In this document: positions 51,967 to 63,548 of the stretch, piece by piece
Layout: each line of letters opens with the position of its first letter
How positions within the stretch are numbered: position 1 is the first letter of the stretch
From: Cyrtodaria siliqua
Lineage: Eukaryota; Mollusca; Bivalvia; Adapedonta; Hiatellidae
NCBI GenBank assembly: GCA_037043455.1
Contig: JAWPHD010008268.1
Span: forward strand, 53,323-117,322
Length of the DNA: 64,000 bases
Direction: 5' to 3'
The notes under the pieces: generated by a model
What the model was told of the DNA's origin: nothing
Database searches by the model: none
What the model saw: the letters and a program-made list of their open reading frames with translations, nothing else
Position numbers and translations under genes: made by a program

Positions 51967-52115
51967 GTCTTATAAAGTATGGAAAGACAGTAGTGGATGG
52001 AGATACAAGAAAGGGGCATTCACCTTGGCCAATACCATTACCTGGATGTAGTTTTTATCACTCCTGTGGAGTCTGTACGCAGCCAGCACAGAGTAGTGCA
52101 TTATAGGCTATAATA

Positions 52116-52574
52116 GCGTAAATGAGTCTCCATTGCCCTTCCATAGTAAAGTTAGAATGTTGACAACCTGTTAAAAACTCAAACCTCGTTAGAATTCTGG
52201 GAAACTTACTTTATCATGCAAATAAACATGTCTGCTATTAAACATCAACAAGGAAATAGGGGGTTTAATACCTTCTAAGAAACATTTCTTCAGTTGTATA
52301 CTAACACCGGGTCAAAGGTCAACACTATTTTTACCCCTTGCAATTTCATACCCTGACTACTTTCACTTTTCAAATTTATATAAAAATCTGTCAAAAACAT
52401 GATGAGCTGCATTTTCAAATATCAACAACATGTCCAGAAAACAGTTACAGCCAAAAAATAACAGGAAACTGCACTAAAAAAGTTTTTAAAGAAAAAAGGA
52501 TTAGCACTCTTTAATACAGAACTACTTTCGATGCACCAGGCGAGCACATCCTGTTGATTTAGTGTAATTAGACC
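52116..52574. mobile_element. 459-bp TIR transposon, second copy
   Basis: Inverse of 2620-3078 over its full length, with TTATA on both sides (52111-52115 and 52575-52579). Confidence 0.85.
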
Positions 52575-52591
52575 TTATAATCAGATCGCTA

Positions 52592-52730
52592 TCTTACAAG
52601 CGTATATTCGCATCATACAAGCGTATATTCTATCATACAAGCGTATATTTGTATCATGCAAGCGTATATTCGTATCTTACAAGCGTATATTCATATCCAA
52701 GCGTATATTCGTATCTTACAAGCGTGCATG
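52592..52730. repeat. ~21-bp minisatellite (CAAGCGTATATTCGTATC)
   Basis: Seven units. The unit plus CAGATCGCTATC at its left edge also appears once in inverse orientation at 25258-25300. Confidence 0.88.
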
Positions 52731-52900
52731 CTTTTCATGTGTATCATGTGTGTGTGTTGAAGGCACATGGCGTATAAAGAAAATCTTCATTTTTAACAAT
52801 GGTGTACTTCGAATTTTGGATGATGTGATAACATGGCTTACTTTATTTAGAAATGATGTCTCGTGTGTCATTTTTAGATAAATGGACAATTTTATGGACA

Positions 52901-53158
52901 AATTTATTTAACATAAAAAACAAAACATCTTCGAGTAAGATTGTATTAAGCTTTTCCAATATAAAGGGCACTTTTTCTGTAAAAATAAATATATTGTGTC
53001 TGATATTATGTTTACATCAATAGTGTTGAATTACTGTCATCTATTATATCACTGACATTGTTCATGCCTATAATATGCATTTGGATGAAAATTTCAATTA
53101 ACCATACCCCATCCATTTTGGATTTTCTTTTTAAAGATGGCTGACCAATAGCCCCTAA
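52901..53158 (+). repeat. left direct repeat flanking a LINE
   Basis: About 258 bp beginning ATTTATTTAACATAAAAAAC and ending AAGATGGCTGACCAATAG. It is repeated at 55226-55485 in the same direction with roughly 90% identity. Part of it also resembles 58855-59000. Confidence 0.88.
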
Positions 53159-53379
53159 TAGTGGTAATTATGTCCTACAGATAGGATTCTTATGATCTAG
53201 ACAACGAACCATAAGGTCAGCTTGGTAGTCGAAAGTAGTTCTAACATTGAGGCACTTGTGAGTGGTAAAGCCAGTAAAGTTACAATTGGTATGTTTTAAA
53301 AAGTATCTTTTTTTTCTGAAATTTACTCTACTTCTGGCGAAAATGTCTTAACAACTATACATTAAATAAATACTTAAGG

Positions 53380-55115
53380 GATCATATAAGTCATATCAAA
53401 GGTAAATCAAAATCTTCTTCGATACCAAGCGAATTAACAGTAGACGATCACAGTTTTAATGGCTTAAATGATGTAATAGATACCCTTAATATATACTTTG
53501 CTAATATAAGTGAACGACTAAACGATAACCCTGACTTAAATCACAGAGATTTTAAAAAACTCAAAACTTGAAAATTCCTGCAGATGTACAATTTAAAATA
53601 CCTTTGATGAAATAGGAACATATTTTACCAATCATAACACTTGACGTTACAAAGCTACAGGACTAGGTGGAGTCCCAAAACACTAAAACTAGCAGCAGCC
53701 ATTATTGCACCATTTTTACTGAAGTTAATAATTATTAGTATTCATACAGGGTCCTTTCCTCAAATACTAAAATAGGCAAACTTTTTCCAATGCACAAAGG
53801 TGGGCCAGCAAATGATCCATCAAACTATCGTCCGCTTTCAATTTTACCTGTTATATCTAAGGTGATTGAAAAATATGTTACTAAACACTTATTTGCATAT
53901 CTCAATAAATATAAACTTATACACGTATCTCAGTCTGGATTTCGTCAAAATCACCCGTGTCAGACTGCATTAGTCAAGCTTATAAATAAATGGCTCGAAC
54001 ATATAGATAATGGTGACCTTATTGGATCAATATTCTTTGATTGAAAAAAGGCCTTTGATATTGTTGATCATTTAATATTCGTGAAAAAATTGTCCCTCTT
54101 TAAAATATCTGAGAGCTCAATAAATTGGTTCACATCTTACCTCTCCAACAGAACTCAATGTATAGTAGATGGCGAAAAGGTTGCCGATAAGGAAATTGGA
54201 AAAAAGTGGAGTTCCACAAGGCTCTATCCTTGGTCCAGTACTGTTTCTGCTGTTCATTAATGATGTGCCTCTTTATACTGGGGAAAGTGAAATTGATTCA
54301 TATGCAGACGATACAACCATACATACTGCAGATAAAGATATAACTGTCATTGAAAGTCGACTCAAAGCAAGTGTAAATGGTTTTAAAACGTGGTGCACTG
54401 ATAACATAATGCACATAAATAGCAATAAATTTTTTTCAATGACCATAGGATCAAGATCTAAAATATTAAGTCACCCTAAACTTGAACTAACTCTTGATAA
54501 CAACCCAATACAAACAACTTAAACACATAAACTGTTAGGCATACATATAGATCGAATGTTCATCTTAGATAGTGTATGTCAAAGCATCTCATGTAAAATA
54601 ACTCTTATGAAATTGCTATCAAAATATGTCAACCACGATAAGTTGAAAATGTACTTCAGTGCATATATATTTGTTTGACTACGGATGATACTGTTATATG
54701 GGGTCGTTGCTCATCCAATATTTTAACGATCGAATAATAAAAATTCAAAAACGAGCAGCCAGGTTTATCCTCCGTGTAGAATTAAATACTCCATTCGAAT
54801 ACATTTTTACAAACTTAATTAATCTTCCAGTCCAAAAACGGGTTAAATACCATACATGTATTATGGTGTATAAATCTCTAAGTAATCAAACACCTGAATA
54901 CATTGAAAGCGTGCTCTCAAAACCTTCAACACCCATGAACGAAATTTAAGATCTTCCACAAATGATACACTGACCGTTCCAATATTTCACACAGCAGTTT
55001 ATGATAAATCGTTTTCAATACGCGGTCCACAGGAATGGAATACATGAATACGGCTTTCAAAATCGTTCAATTCATTTAAAAAGTTACTGAAAACACATCT
55101 TATGTCCTCATTTGC
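53380..55115 (+). mobile_element. degenerate LINE with reverse transcriptase
   Basis: Reverse transcriptase motifs of non-LTR type: NDPSNYRPLSILPVISKVIE at about 53810, SQSGFRQNHPCQTALV, KKAFDIVDH, GVPQGSILGPVLFLLFINDV and SYADDTT (54298-54312, catalytic YADD intact). The C-terminal LPVQKRVKYHTCIMVYKSLS is near 54830. A TGA interrupts it at 54042-54044, a frameshift lies near 54175-54195, and further stops follow, so it is inactive. The endonuclease part is not seen. Same family as 18560-19437. It stands between 258-bp direct repeats. Confidence 0.9.
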
Positions 55116-55225
55116 TATATGATTTCAAAAGTATGTATACTATCAGTGTGGGTCTGGTACAGCATCAATGTTTTAACGACACAAAGTCTTAAGACATCAT
55201 AAAACCTGTATATGTTAAGTGGAAA

Positions 55226-55485
55226 CATTTATTTAACATAAAAAACAAAACATCTTCGAGTAAAATTATACTAAACTTTTCCAATAGAAAGGGCACTATT
55301 TCTGCCAAATAAATATTGTTTCTGATATTATGTTATGTTCACATCAATAGTATTGAATTACTGTCATCTATTATATCATTGACATTGTTCATGAATATAA
55401 TATGCATTTGGATGAAAATTTCAATTAACTATACCCCATCCATTTTGGATTTTCTTTTGAAAGATGCTGACCAATAGTCCTTAAA
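55226..55485 (+). repeat. right direct repeat flanking a LINE
   Basis: Second copy of 52901-53158: ATTTATTTAACATAAAAAAC through AAAGATGCTGACCAATAG. Confidence 0.88.
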
Positions 55486-55521
55486 CTGTTATACACGAGA
55501 TATACATATACTGAACAAAAT

Positions 55522-55628
55522 TCATTCATTCATTCATTCATTCATTCATTCATTCATTCATTCATTCATTCATTCATTCATTCACTCATTCATTCATTCA
55601 TTCATTCATTCATTCATTCATTCATTCA
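55522..55628. repeat. (TTCA)n microsatellite
   Basis: About 26 units with one CTCA interruption. Confidence 0.97.
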
Positions 55629-55676
55629 TTGTTTGTTCTATCGATCGTTTGTTCCCTCCCCCCTCTAATAATTCTA

Positions 55677-55821
55677 GCATAAGTTTAAATATATTATTGG
55701 TGCAACACAATCAACACTTAATAATATGCAAAGACATACTGCTTTAAACTATTCTTATAATAAATATTAATGATTGACGGCGTGAGTTTTTAAAAATCAA
55801 ATTTGCCGTGTGTCTCTTTAA
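55677..55821. mobile_element. TTAA-type MITE, family 1, half copy
   Basis: TATATTATTGGTGCAACACA through TTGCCGTGTGTCTCTTTAA; only the right half in inverse orientation remains. It lies 130 bp upstream of the TATA box of Gly/Leu gene 2. Confidence 0.75.
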
Positions 55822-55951
55822 GATATTTTATTCGAAAATTATGCTTTAATACACCCGTATTACTCAACATTACATCGAAGTTTTTTCGTAAGATTTGCCA
55901 AGGGCAGGTTATAGCAGGAAGTAACGGTCAGTTTGATGTAAGAGCTTCAGG

Positions 55952-55959
55952 TATATAAG
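55952..55959 (+). promoter_or_regulatory. TATA box of Gly/Leu-rich gene 2
   Basis: TATATAAG, followed by CCACGGTTGTCCGG and TTACTTCTC as in gene 1. The probable start is near 55983, and the non-coding first exon ends at 56011 before GTAAGT. Confidence 0.82.
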
Positions 55960-55982
55960 CCACGGTTGTCCGGTGTGGCTTT

Positions 55983-56011
55983 ACTTCTCATCGTCGAGCG
56001 TCAAACACACA
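55983..56011 (+). other. non-coding first exon of Gly/Leu-rich gene 2 (start approximate)
   Basis: ACTTCTCATCGTCGAGCGTC AAACACACA, then donor GTAAGT at 56012. Intron 1 ends with TTACAG at 56464. Confidence 0.65.
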
Positions 56012-56476
56012 GTAAGTAGAAATATGTTTGTACAATTTATAATGTTATTTTAAACATATTTGGTAAAAGTGAATAAGATTGGACTAGAACATGAGGCATT
56101 GTATACAATTGTATGAATGCATAAAACTTGTTTCATAAATCGATCTGTTACTTTTAGTATGAAGCCACTCTTTAATTATATAAATAGAGGGCTATGTTAT
56201 GTTACGTCTTTAATGCACAGTATGCATTTAGCATAGTTCCGCGCTCAGACCTCATCAATATAAACCAGTTTTACGAAACAAATTATTGGAACGGACATGT
56301 GATGTTTTACCTAGAGTGGCCCTTGGCTCGATTACCTGATTGTTGATAAAATAATGAAAAACATGGAATTGTAAATGCAGACTATAACGTCATTTGGCTT
56401 TATAGTCGAGACCAAAACCGAAAACAAAATATTATTTTTCTCAATATATTAAATTTTATTACAGAATCAATCAACC

Positions 56477-58430
56477 ATGAAGACCTTCGCCGTCGCCGCT
56501 GTCGCTATTGCCTGCGTAATCTCCATGGCTATGGCTAACTATGCCCCATACGGGTACGGAGGGTACGGTGGTGTACAGTCCGGGGGTGGACTCGGAGGTG
56601 GACTCGGCGGTGGCTGTAAGTAGAATATAAATACAACATGTACTTTTTATAATTACCAGTATGTAGGAACAGTTGTATGTACACCATGTCGCCGTTGATT
56701 AAAGCACTTCATATGATTACCCACAAACGCAAAGTAGTAACAAATTAACACTCACTTCCGGTTGTTGCTATGGCTTTCCTTAATCATTCGTGTTTACGTT
56801 TTATTGCATACATTTGCTGATACATTTATTCTGTCCTATGAACACATTTTTCGCAGATAGTTGAAAGCTCTATCATTAATGACGTATAAAGGAAACATTT
56901 GACAATGAGATATATTGAAATTATCCACCGATATCACCTATCCACTGATATCAATTATCCACAGATATCAATTAATTTGAGAAACGTGCTTTATGAAAAA
57001 ATCTGTCATTTACCACCGACGTTTAAAACCACATGAAATCTGAAAAAACTAAGAATTATTTCTTATATTGACTCATTTTTTCTTCGCTATAGCCAGAGTA
57101 CTCAAATGCCAAATTGTCGGATCCAATCATATTTATTCCGTAGTAGTTTCGTATAATAAGTTTTGAAATATCTTAACATTGTATGGTTTAAAATATATTG
57201 CCTTATATAAGGCTCGAACCCTGAGCCGGCTTGAAAAGTGAAGTTTATTCGAAATTGGACGCTTTCAAATGAATGTAAATACAAGGGTTAAGCGAATCTA
57301 CTACAGTTGAGGCTATAACTAAAATTAGGTTGTATATAAGAAATAATATAAAGAAAAACACGACACGCTAATGTCCAAATTTTCTTACCTCTGTTTCTTT
57401 TCCTTTTAGTGTTGGGCCTTCTCGCCTTGCTGTTCTTGTTGCCTCTGCTGTTCGGCGGCAGCTTGGGCGGTTTGGGCGGCGGATCCACAGGTACCGGATC
57501 AACTACCATCATCTACGGAAACTTCTCCGCCCCGTAAGTATTCAGTTGTCTAAAGGAACATTTGTATTTATCCGAATACTAACGAATACTAACTACAGTT
57601 AACGATCTATTTGACGTCTACAACAAAATATGTCATGTTTTTAATTGGAGCCTTGAAATAAATGCCCGTTATCCAGATCGTTTAGTAATTATCACCTCGA
57701 ATTCAAATATAATATTTAATGTTATTTCATTGGATGAAACCTAACAGGTGACTTCGTTTTCAAAAGGTTTACACATGCATGAACTTTTATTGGAGGAACT
57801 ACTTTTCTTACGTGATAGTCGAACTATATATCTTCGTTTACATTTCTCAGTCTTAAAAAGTAATTTTTAAACGAAGGGATGGACTAAACTAAGCCCCATA
57901 AGTAAATAAGCAATCCGATTTAATTAAATAGTTTGGTCTGGAAAACTCGAAGACTTCGCTAGATTTTGTTACATTTGTCATGAATACTAATAATATGATG
58001 CGTTAAAGCTCTAATAAATTCCTGTTTAGTGATATAAATACACTTTCATTCAATTATTAGTATATGTACTATCAATAGTAATATAAACCAAATGTGAAAC
58101 TGACAGTAACATGCGGCTCAAGTCAATGCAAGTGTACATTTCAGTTGAAGCTGAAACACATGTTGGTGGTTTATAGTTGAACATGTATTTGGACTGAACC
58201 CAACCATTCTTCCATATCGCTTCTAGTCCTTTTAAGCGTGTGTATTAGTAAAGGTAGTATTGCTTATCGGAGTGTTGCAACACAGTCCGCTAGGTGGCGT
58301 CACAATCAACTACGAGGCATCGTCCGATGCTGTCTTACTATTAAATACCCCAATATGCGAATACTAGTACACATTACAAAGCACTTATAACATATAACTT
58401 TCATTTATTTTCAGAACTGGTGGCAAGTAA
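56477..58430 (+). CDS. secreted Gly/Leu-rich protein 2, 92 aa, three coding exons
   Basis: Join 56477-56615, 57410-57533, 58415-58430. It matches gene 1 except Ser for Ala at residue 16 in the signal peptide and three extra residues (GLG) after the hydrophobic block, from a 9-nt difference (GGTTTGGGC). Signal peptide 1-20, Tyr/Gly segment, GGGL repeats, LLGLLALLFLLPLLFGG, and C-terminal TTIIYGNFSAPTGGK. Exons are almost identical to gene 1, while introns 2 and 3 (794 and 881 bp) are largely unalike by eye. This suggests selection or gene conversion on the coding parts. Family not recognised. Confidence 0.9.
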
Positions 58431-58551
58431 ATGATAGAGGACATAGTATTTGGCTCGAAAAACATGTGTCACGAGTGGCCGATGTTTACAACGTGTTTTG
58501 CACGTGCACGTGTTTCGTTGAGCAGTTGTTATATAGCTGTTATTTATTTAA

Positions 58552-58557
58552 AATAAA
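58552..58557 (+). terminator. polyadenylation signal AATAAA of gene 2
   Basis: AATAAA about 120 bp after the stop codon, within a 3' UTR that resembles that of gene 1 (GCAGTTGTTATA). Confidence 0.8.
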
Positions 58558-58681
58558 TTGTTATTACATCAACATATATCTTATTTTTCTTTCGCATCCT
58601 GATACAGTTTTACCTTGTTTTAATTAGTGCGTATTATTTAAAATACTATTATAATACAGGCCAGCTTTCATTAACATCGAA

Positions 58682-58835
58682 AAATAGGCATAGAAGGGCT
58701 CAGACGTGAAATATAGGCATATAATGGCTCAGACTGGTGAACTATAGGCATAGAAGGTCTCATACTGGTGAAATATAGGCATAGAAGGGCTCAGACTGGT
58801 GAAATATAGGCATTGAAGGACTCAGACTGATGAAA
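58682..58835. repeat. 31-bp minisatellite just after gene 2
   Basis: Five units of GGCATAGAAGGGCTCAGACT then GGTGAAATATA. Confidence 0.92.
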
Positions 58836-58854
58836 TAAGAGCACGTTGAATTTA

Positions 58855-59002
58855 ACAACTATTGGTCTGCCATCTTTATAAAAAAAGAAAGATCCAACAT
58901 GGTTGACATTGCTCATGCCTAAAGTATGCATTTGATTGAAAATACGCCATCTATTTTGCATCTTTTTTATATAAAGATGGCGGACCAATAATCCTTAAAG
59001 GG
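58855..59002. mobile_element. small inverted-repeat element related to the LINE-flanking repeats
   Basis: TTGGTCTGCCATCTTTATAA at the left and the inverse TATAAAGATGGCGGACCAAT at the right. The middle matches GACATTGTTCATGCC and ATGCATTTGGATGAAAAT of 53055-53095. Confidence 0.65.
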
Positions 59003-59039
59003 AAAATGCTGAAGTAGTCAAGTCAAGTCAAGTCAAGAA

Positions 59040-59240
59040 CGGTCGGTTTAACAACAAAGCAACACAAGCTCCAATGAGCATTTGAACCCGACTTGTTGCC
59101 ACTGACCGTTCCAAGGCGATAGCCCTGTTGTCAACTCTTTTGTGTTTGTGCCGTTTGCATTTATTATTACCTTTGCCTTCTCGTTTGTCTGTTTGCGTGT
59201 TTGTTTTTGTGTTTTGTGGTTGACTGTCCTCCTTGAATGC
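59040..59240 (+). mobile_element. Penelope-like element terminal sequence, plus orientation
   Basis: GCCACTGACCGTTCCAAGGC GATAGCCCTGTTGTCAAC ... GTTGACTGTCCTCCTTGAAT GCTGC. Its inverse lies at 60300-60450, so the two bracket 59690-60275 as an inverted pair. Confidence 0.65.
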
Positions 59241-59689
59241 TGCTTTCTCTGTCCGATATTTTTGTCTTTCTTTACATAAGATGAACTTAAACAATATGCA
59301 TTTGTATTTATATGTGCGTGTATCACACAAATTAACAATAAAAAAGACATATCAAATGTAGTACTAAGAACATGTTTATATAAATACATTATTTACGTTT
59401 ACTCTTGATATATGAATTTTATGTTGAGGTAAATAAAAAAAGCATTCTTACTATATAAATTACTACTATATGAACATGTGGTAACAAATATTAAAGTAGG
59501 ATAGCATAGCGTTGTCAGCATTACATCAAAACGTATGGACAAAATAAAGCAAGCACAGGCATATAACAAGCATATCAGGCTCTGCAATACCGATATATTC
59601 ATCAGCAACCTGTAAACATGTAAATTATGGCAATACAAAAAGCATAAATATAAATCTGATTCTACAGGTGCTGATGAAATATATCAACT

Positions 59690-60275
59690 AAAAGGTGCAC
59701 ATATAAATAGTTAAACTGTAAGGTGCACATATAAATCGTTAAACTGTAAGGTGCACATATAAATAGTTACACTTTAAGGTGCACATATACATTGTTAAAC
59801 GGTAAGGTGCAAATATTCATAGTTAAACTGTAAGGTGCACATATAAATAGTTAAACTCTAAGGTGCACATATAAATAGTTAAACTATAAGATGTACATAT
59901 AAATCATTAAACAGTATGGTGCACATATAAATCGTTAAATTATAAGGTACACATATAAATAGTTAAACTTAAAGGTGCACATATAAATCGATAAAATGTA
60001 AGGTGCACATATAAATAGTTAAACTATAAGCTGCATATATAAATTATTAAATTATAAGGTGCACATATAAATCGTTGAATTGCAATGTGCACATATGAAT
60101 AGTTAAACTGTAATATGCACATATAAATCGTTAAACAGTAATGTGCAACTATAAATAGCTAAACTGCAAGGTGCAAATATAAGCAGATAAACTGTAAGGT
60201 GCACATATAAATCTTTAAATTGTAAGGTTCAGATTTAAATCGTTAAAGTGCAATGTGCACATATAAATAATTAAA
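59690..60275. repeat. 28-bp minisatellite between inverted element ends
   Basis: About 21 units of AAGGTGCACATATAAATAGT then TAAACTGT, moderately diverged. Confidence 0.93.
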
Positions 60276-60299
60276 CTGTTAATATAAATATAAAAATCG

Positions 60300-61231
60300 A
60301 ACATTAAAAGCAGCATTCAAGGACGACAGTCAACCTCAAACACACAGAGAAAGAAAGAACGAATTGAAAGATGAATACAAGGCCAAATAAGACATCACAA
60401 ACACAAAAGGGTTGACAATAGGGCTACCGCCTTGGAACGGTCAGTGGCAAAAAAAAGCCGCTGGGGGTTTAAACCAGGTTCTAGGGTTCACCAAACCTCA
60501 CACTTACCCTACTGTCAACCAAATAAAACGGGACAGTGTAAATAAAGAAATTCACGCAATGAACTATTCTCTAACCAACAAGGCAGCATTAATAGGCAAT
60601 ATAAGTAAAACACAAAGATGCTCGCCAGAGCAACAAGAGAATAACATTGAGGGCACGACAAGACAAGACTGCAGACAAACACCAAACGTCACCGTCCTTT
60701 TGGTCTTTAGGTAGACGTCACCATAGGGTCCACATCCTGGCCGGTCATCGCACAATCAAAGAGGAAAGCATAGTGGCGAACTGTAAATGGGTCCACTACC
60801 AAGCATGCAGTGCGTTGCAAAATGATAGGGTCATAACCTCGTTTGATAAACCTTTTAACAAGTTTAACAAAGATAATATGAAAGTGATCAGGACCAAGGA
60901 TCTTGCGAAGTCACTTCACCATAGAAGTCTAGAAGTCAGATTGTGATAGTCCTTGTCGCAGAAGAGTTCTTAAATTTCTTTTATATTTGGAAATAAGATC
61001 AGGGTTACGATAATACAATTTTTCAAAGATTTTACGAAGTTTATGGTAACAGTAACCCTGATGTAGTAGCTGTTTAGTTATACAAAGATTACGAATATTA
61101 AAGTCCTCAACTCGAGTACAAACTCTAGAAAACGAATAAGTTGAGACACATAGACCCCATAAGAAGTTGCTCGGAGAACATCCCCATCTAAATAGGGATA
61201 CTTAACAATATCAAACTTAAAAACATCTCTC
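60300..61231 (-). mobile_element. Penelope-like element, C-terminal part and 3' end
   Basis: On the minus strand 61231-60960 encodes, with frameshifts, FKFDIVKYPYLDGDV, TSYGVYVSQLIRF, NIRNLCITKQLLHQGYCYHK and LRKIFEKLYYRNPDLISKYK. Further left come ITACLVVDP-like and FAFLFDCATG-like segments (60720-60830). This is the region following the reverse transcriptase in Penelope-like elements. The left part (60300-60450) is the terminal sequence also found at 59040 and 46255. A solo LTR separates it from its RT at 63549. Not coding as a whole. Confidence 0.75.
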
Positions 61232-61236
61232 TTGTC

Positions 61237-63543
61237 TGTCAAAAAATGTCAAGGGTAGAGCGTATTGGTCGTACATAGCTCTTGTAAGCTGTTAGTTACA
61301 CCCTAATCTATTGTTGAGTTGAAACAAATTCACAATATCCATGATATATTAATGTAATACGTAAAAGCGTGCACATTTTAAGTGGCCGCCTGAGATCGTT
61401 CGGATGCGAGTAATTAAATCACTCATTCTAACGCACTCGTGATTTAATTACTACGCATCCGAACTCCTAACTGTATTTTATTCACCGATAAAACACAGGT
61501 AAATATTTATTATTTCTTAAATAAAATAAATACTGACCCCATATTGCCTGTGAATTTCGCCGTCCAACTTCTGCTCCAAACAAAGCAACTATCAAACAAT
61601 CCCGGCAAGAACTAGAAGACAATGGATTTTATAGTAAACGTAACGCCCAAACCATTATTTCCCACGTTCAGTCCGTGACATACGTTGCTAAATTCGCAGT
61701 ATTAAAATCTACACGGGAGGCCTCTTACACAATTTTGCCGTTTAAGGAAGATAGACCTATACGTTTACATGCATTAGCACAAAACTAAACTTATTACACG
61801 GCCCTAACTGTATTTTATTCATCGATAAAATACAGGTTCGTATTTATTATTTCGATTCTAACACAACAATAACCCCATTGTTTACGCTATTGTTGGGACA
61901 CTATATTTTATCTCGGAGGTCAAGGTAATCAGGCTGCTATGTTTACAGGCTGTTCCATTGGGCGCCCCCGTATGCAACGTTCTGCGTTTCAATACACTAG
62001 TAGTCACGTGACAACAATTAAGTCATTGCTTACGTCATATAGCGTGCATTGTATGACGTCAAACTTTCTCAGCTTGTTCAAAATGCTTATTAATGTTATA
62101 TGTACTGATGCATATGATGAGTTTATATCGGGAGGTGCACGATTCGGGAGCATGGCAAGTTTGTTGTAATTAACATTTCATTAAAATTACTGTTGAGTTT
62201 GTCTTCGTGACGTATATTTACCAAGTAACGTGACGTCATGTAACGCGGAGCTTCCAACGGATGAAATATACGCGGGGAATTAATGGAACAGCTGTATTTT
62301 ATCGTAGAATAACATACAGCTGTCTGTCTTCTTTGTGTATATGAAAGACTGCGGAGGTCGTGTTAGAATAATTTTTATCGTACATTTGTATTCAGTGGGC
62401 GGCGCCATCTTGGTTGGCGGTTACGACATCCGGTTAGCTTTGATGTTTCTCAAACATTAACTTTAGACTAGCATATGATTTTGAAGTTACTTTATTAGAT
62501 GTAATTATTGTAATTGATCATTAATTGTAAAACAATATTAATTTGATAACAGTGGATAATAGGTGCATTAGTTAACGTTGACGTATAACTCAGTGATTGT
62601 AATACGCGATTGTTAACATTAGTTAACAATGAGATGAGTGACTAGGATAAATGTTCGACGCGTATGCATAGCGTTGTATAATGTGGTCATTAGTTGACAT
62701 GCGTGCATGCATAACTCAGTGAGTGTAATATACGAGTGATTTGATAATGTTTATATTACATGTATTAGGGGCATTGATTAACAGCGACGTACATGGCGTA
62801 TACATGGCGTTGTAGAATATGTATACATTGCTACTCATCATTAGTACAGCTTACATATATTTATTGAATAATGATTTGTTTGGGTAATGATAATTATGCA
62901 AGCTTGTTATGTGTGTCAACTGACATCTAAAACGTATGTATAATTACAGCCTAAGCCATCCAGGGTTGGATATTAGCCATCCAGGTGTGGATGTAAACCT
63001 TCCGGAGTAGAGCTAAGCTTCCACGATTAACGTAAAGAGCGGTGGAGACGGTCCCCGTACCTGCGCAGCATGGCCAGATTTTAGTATTTAGTAGCGACAA
63101 CCCCGGGACACAAGGTGGGCCCGTTATCAGTCCTCACTGGAGGAACATCACCCACAACCTCAGTGGAGGTTAATCATCTTACATATCGCGTCCTCAACCC
63201 TTATAGAAGGCATTTGATGACAATCACCCATTGGATTCGCGCAGCATCATCTTCATGAGCTCTCGCGCATCACAGTTATCGCACTAGATCAAAGATCAAC
63301 ATTGTTATAACTTTAACAACACTTTAGTGTCGTATACATGCAGTATTTGTTACAATACTAAGAACGTCTTAAACGTACATGAGAACATTCTTTTCATAGT
63401 TCATTTGTGTATTCACTTGTTTTTTTAGATAATTGTATATATATTTAATATATTTTTAAAGTTGCATTAAACTTATGTAACTGCATTCACCGTCATTGAT
63501 TCTTTCCTGAGTTAGTCCCAACCACTAGGGTCATCCTGTGACA
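61237..63543 (+). mobile_element. 2.3-kb solo LTR inserted in a Penelope-like element
   Basis: Begins TGTCAAAAAATGTC and ends CATCCTGTGACA, with an exact 5-bp target duplication TTGTC at 61232-61236 and 63544-63548. Removing it restores the Penelope-like reading from ...KIYD to KRD.... TG...CA ends plus a 5-bp duplication are typical of LTR retrotransposons. ATTAAA at 63465 lies just before the 3' edge. No second LTR or pol region is inside, so it is read as a solo LTR. It also contains an internal hairpin at about 61396-61468 and diverged duplicates of AACTGTATTTTATTCA. Confidence 0.85.
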
Positions 63544-63548
63544 TTGTC

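Noticed and set aside
59028..59389. Two overlapping minus-strand frames of 100 and 113 codons
   Set aside because: Cover the Penelope-like terminal sequence; no protein family recognised, and both are frames of the same stretch.
61939..62169. 76-codon frame
   Set aside because: Lies inside the solo LTR; no similarity seen.
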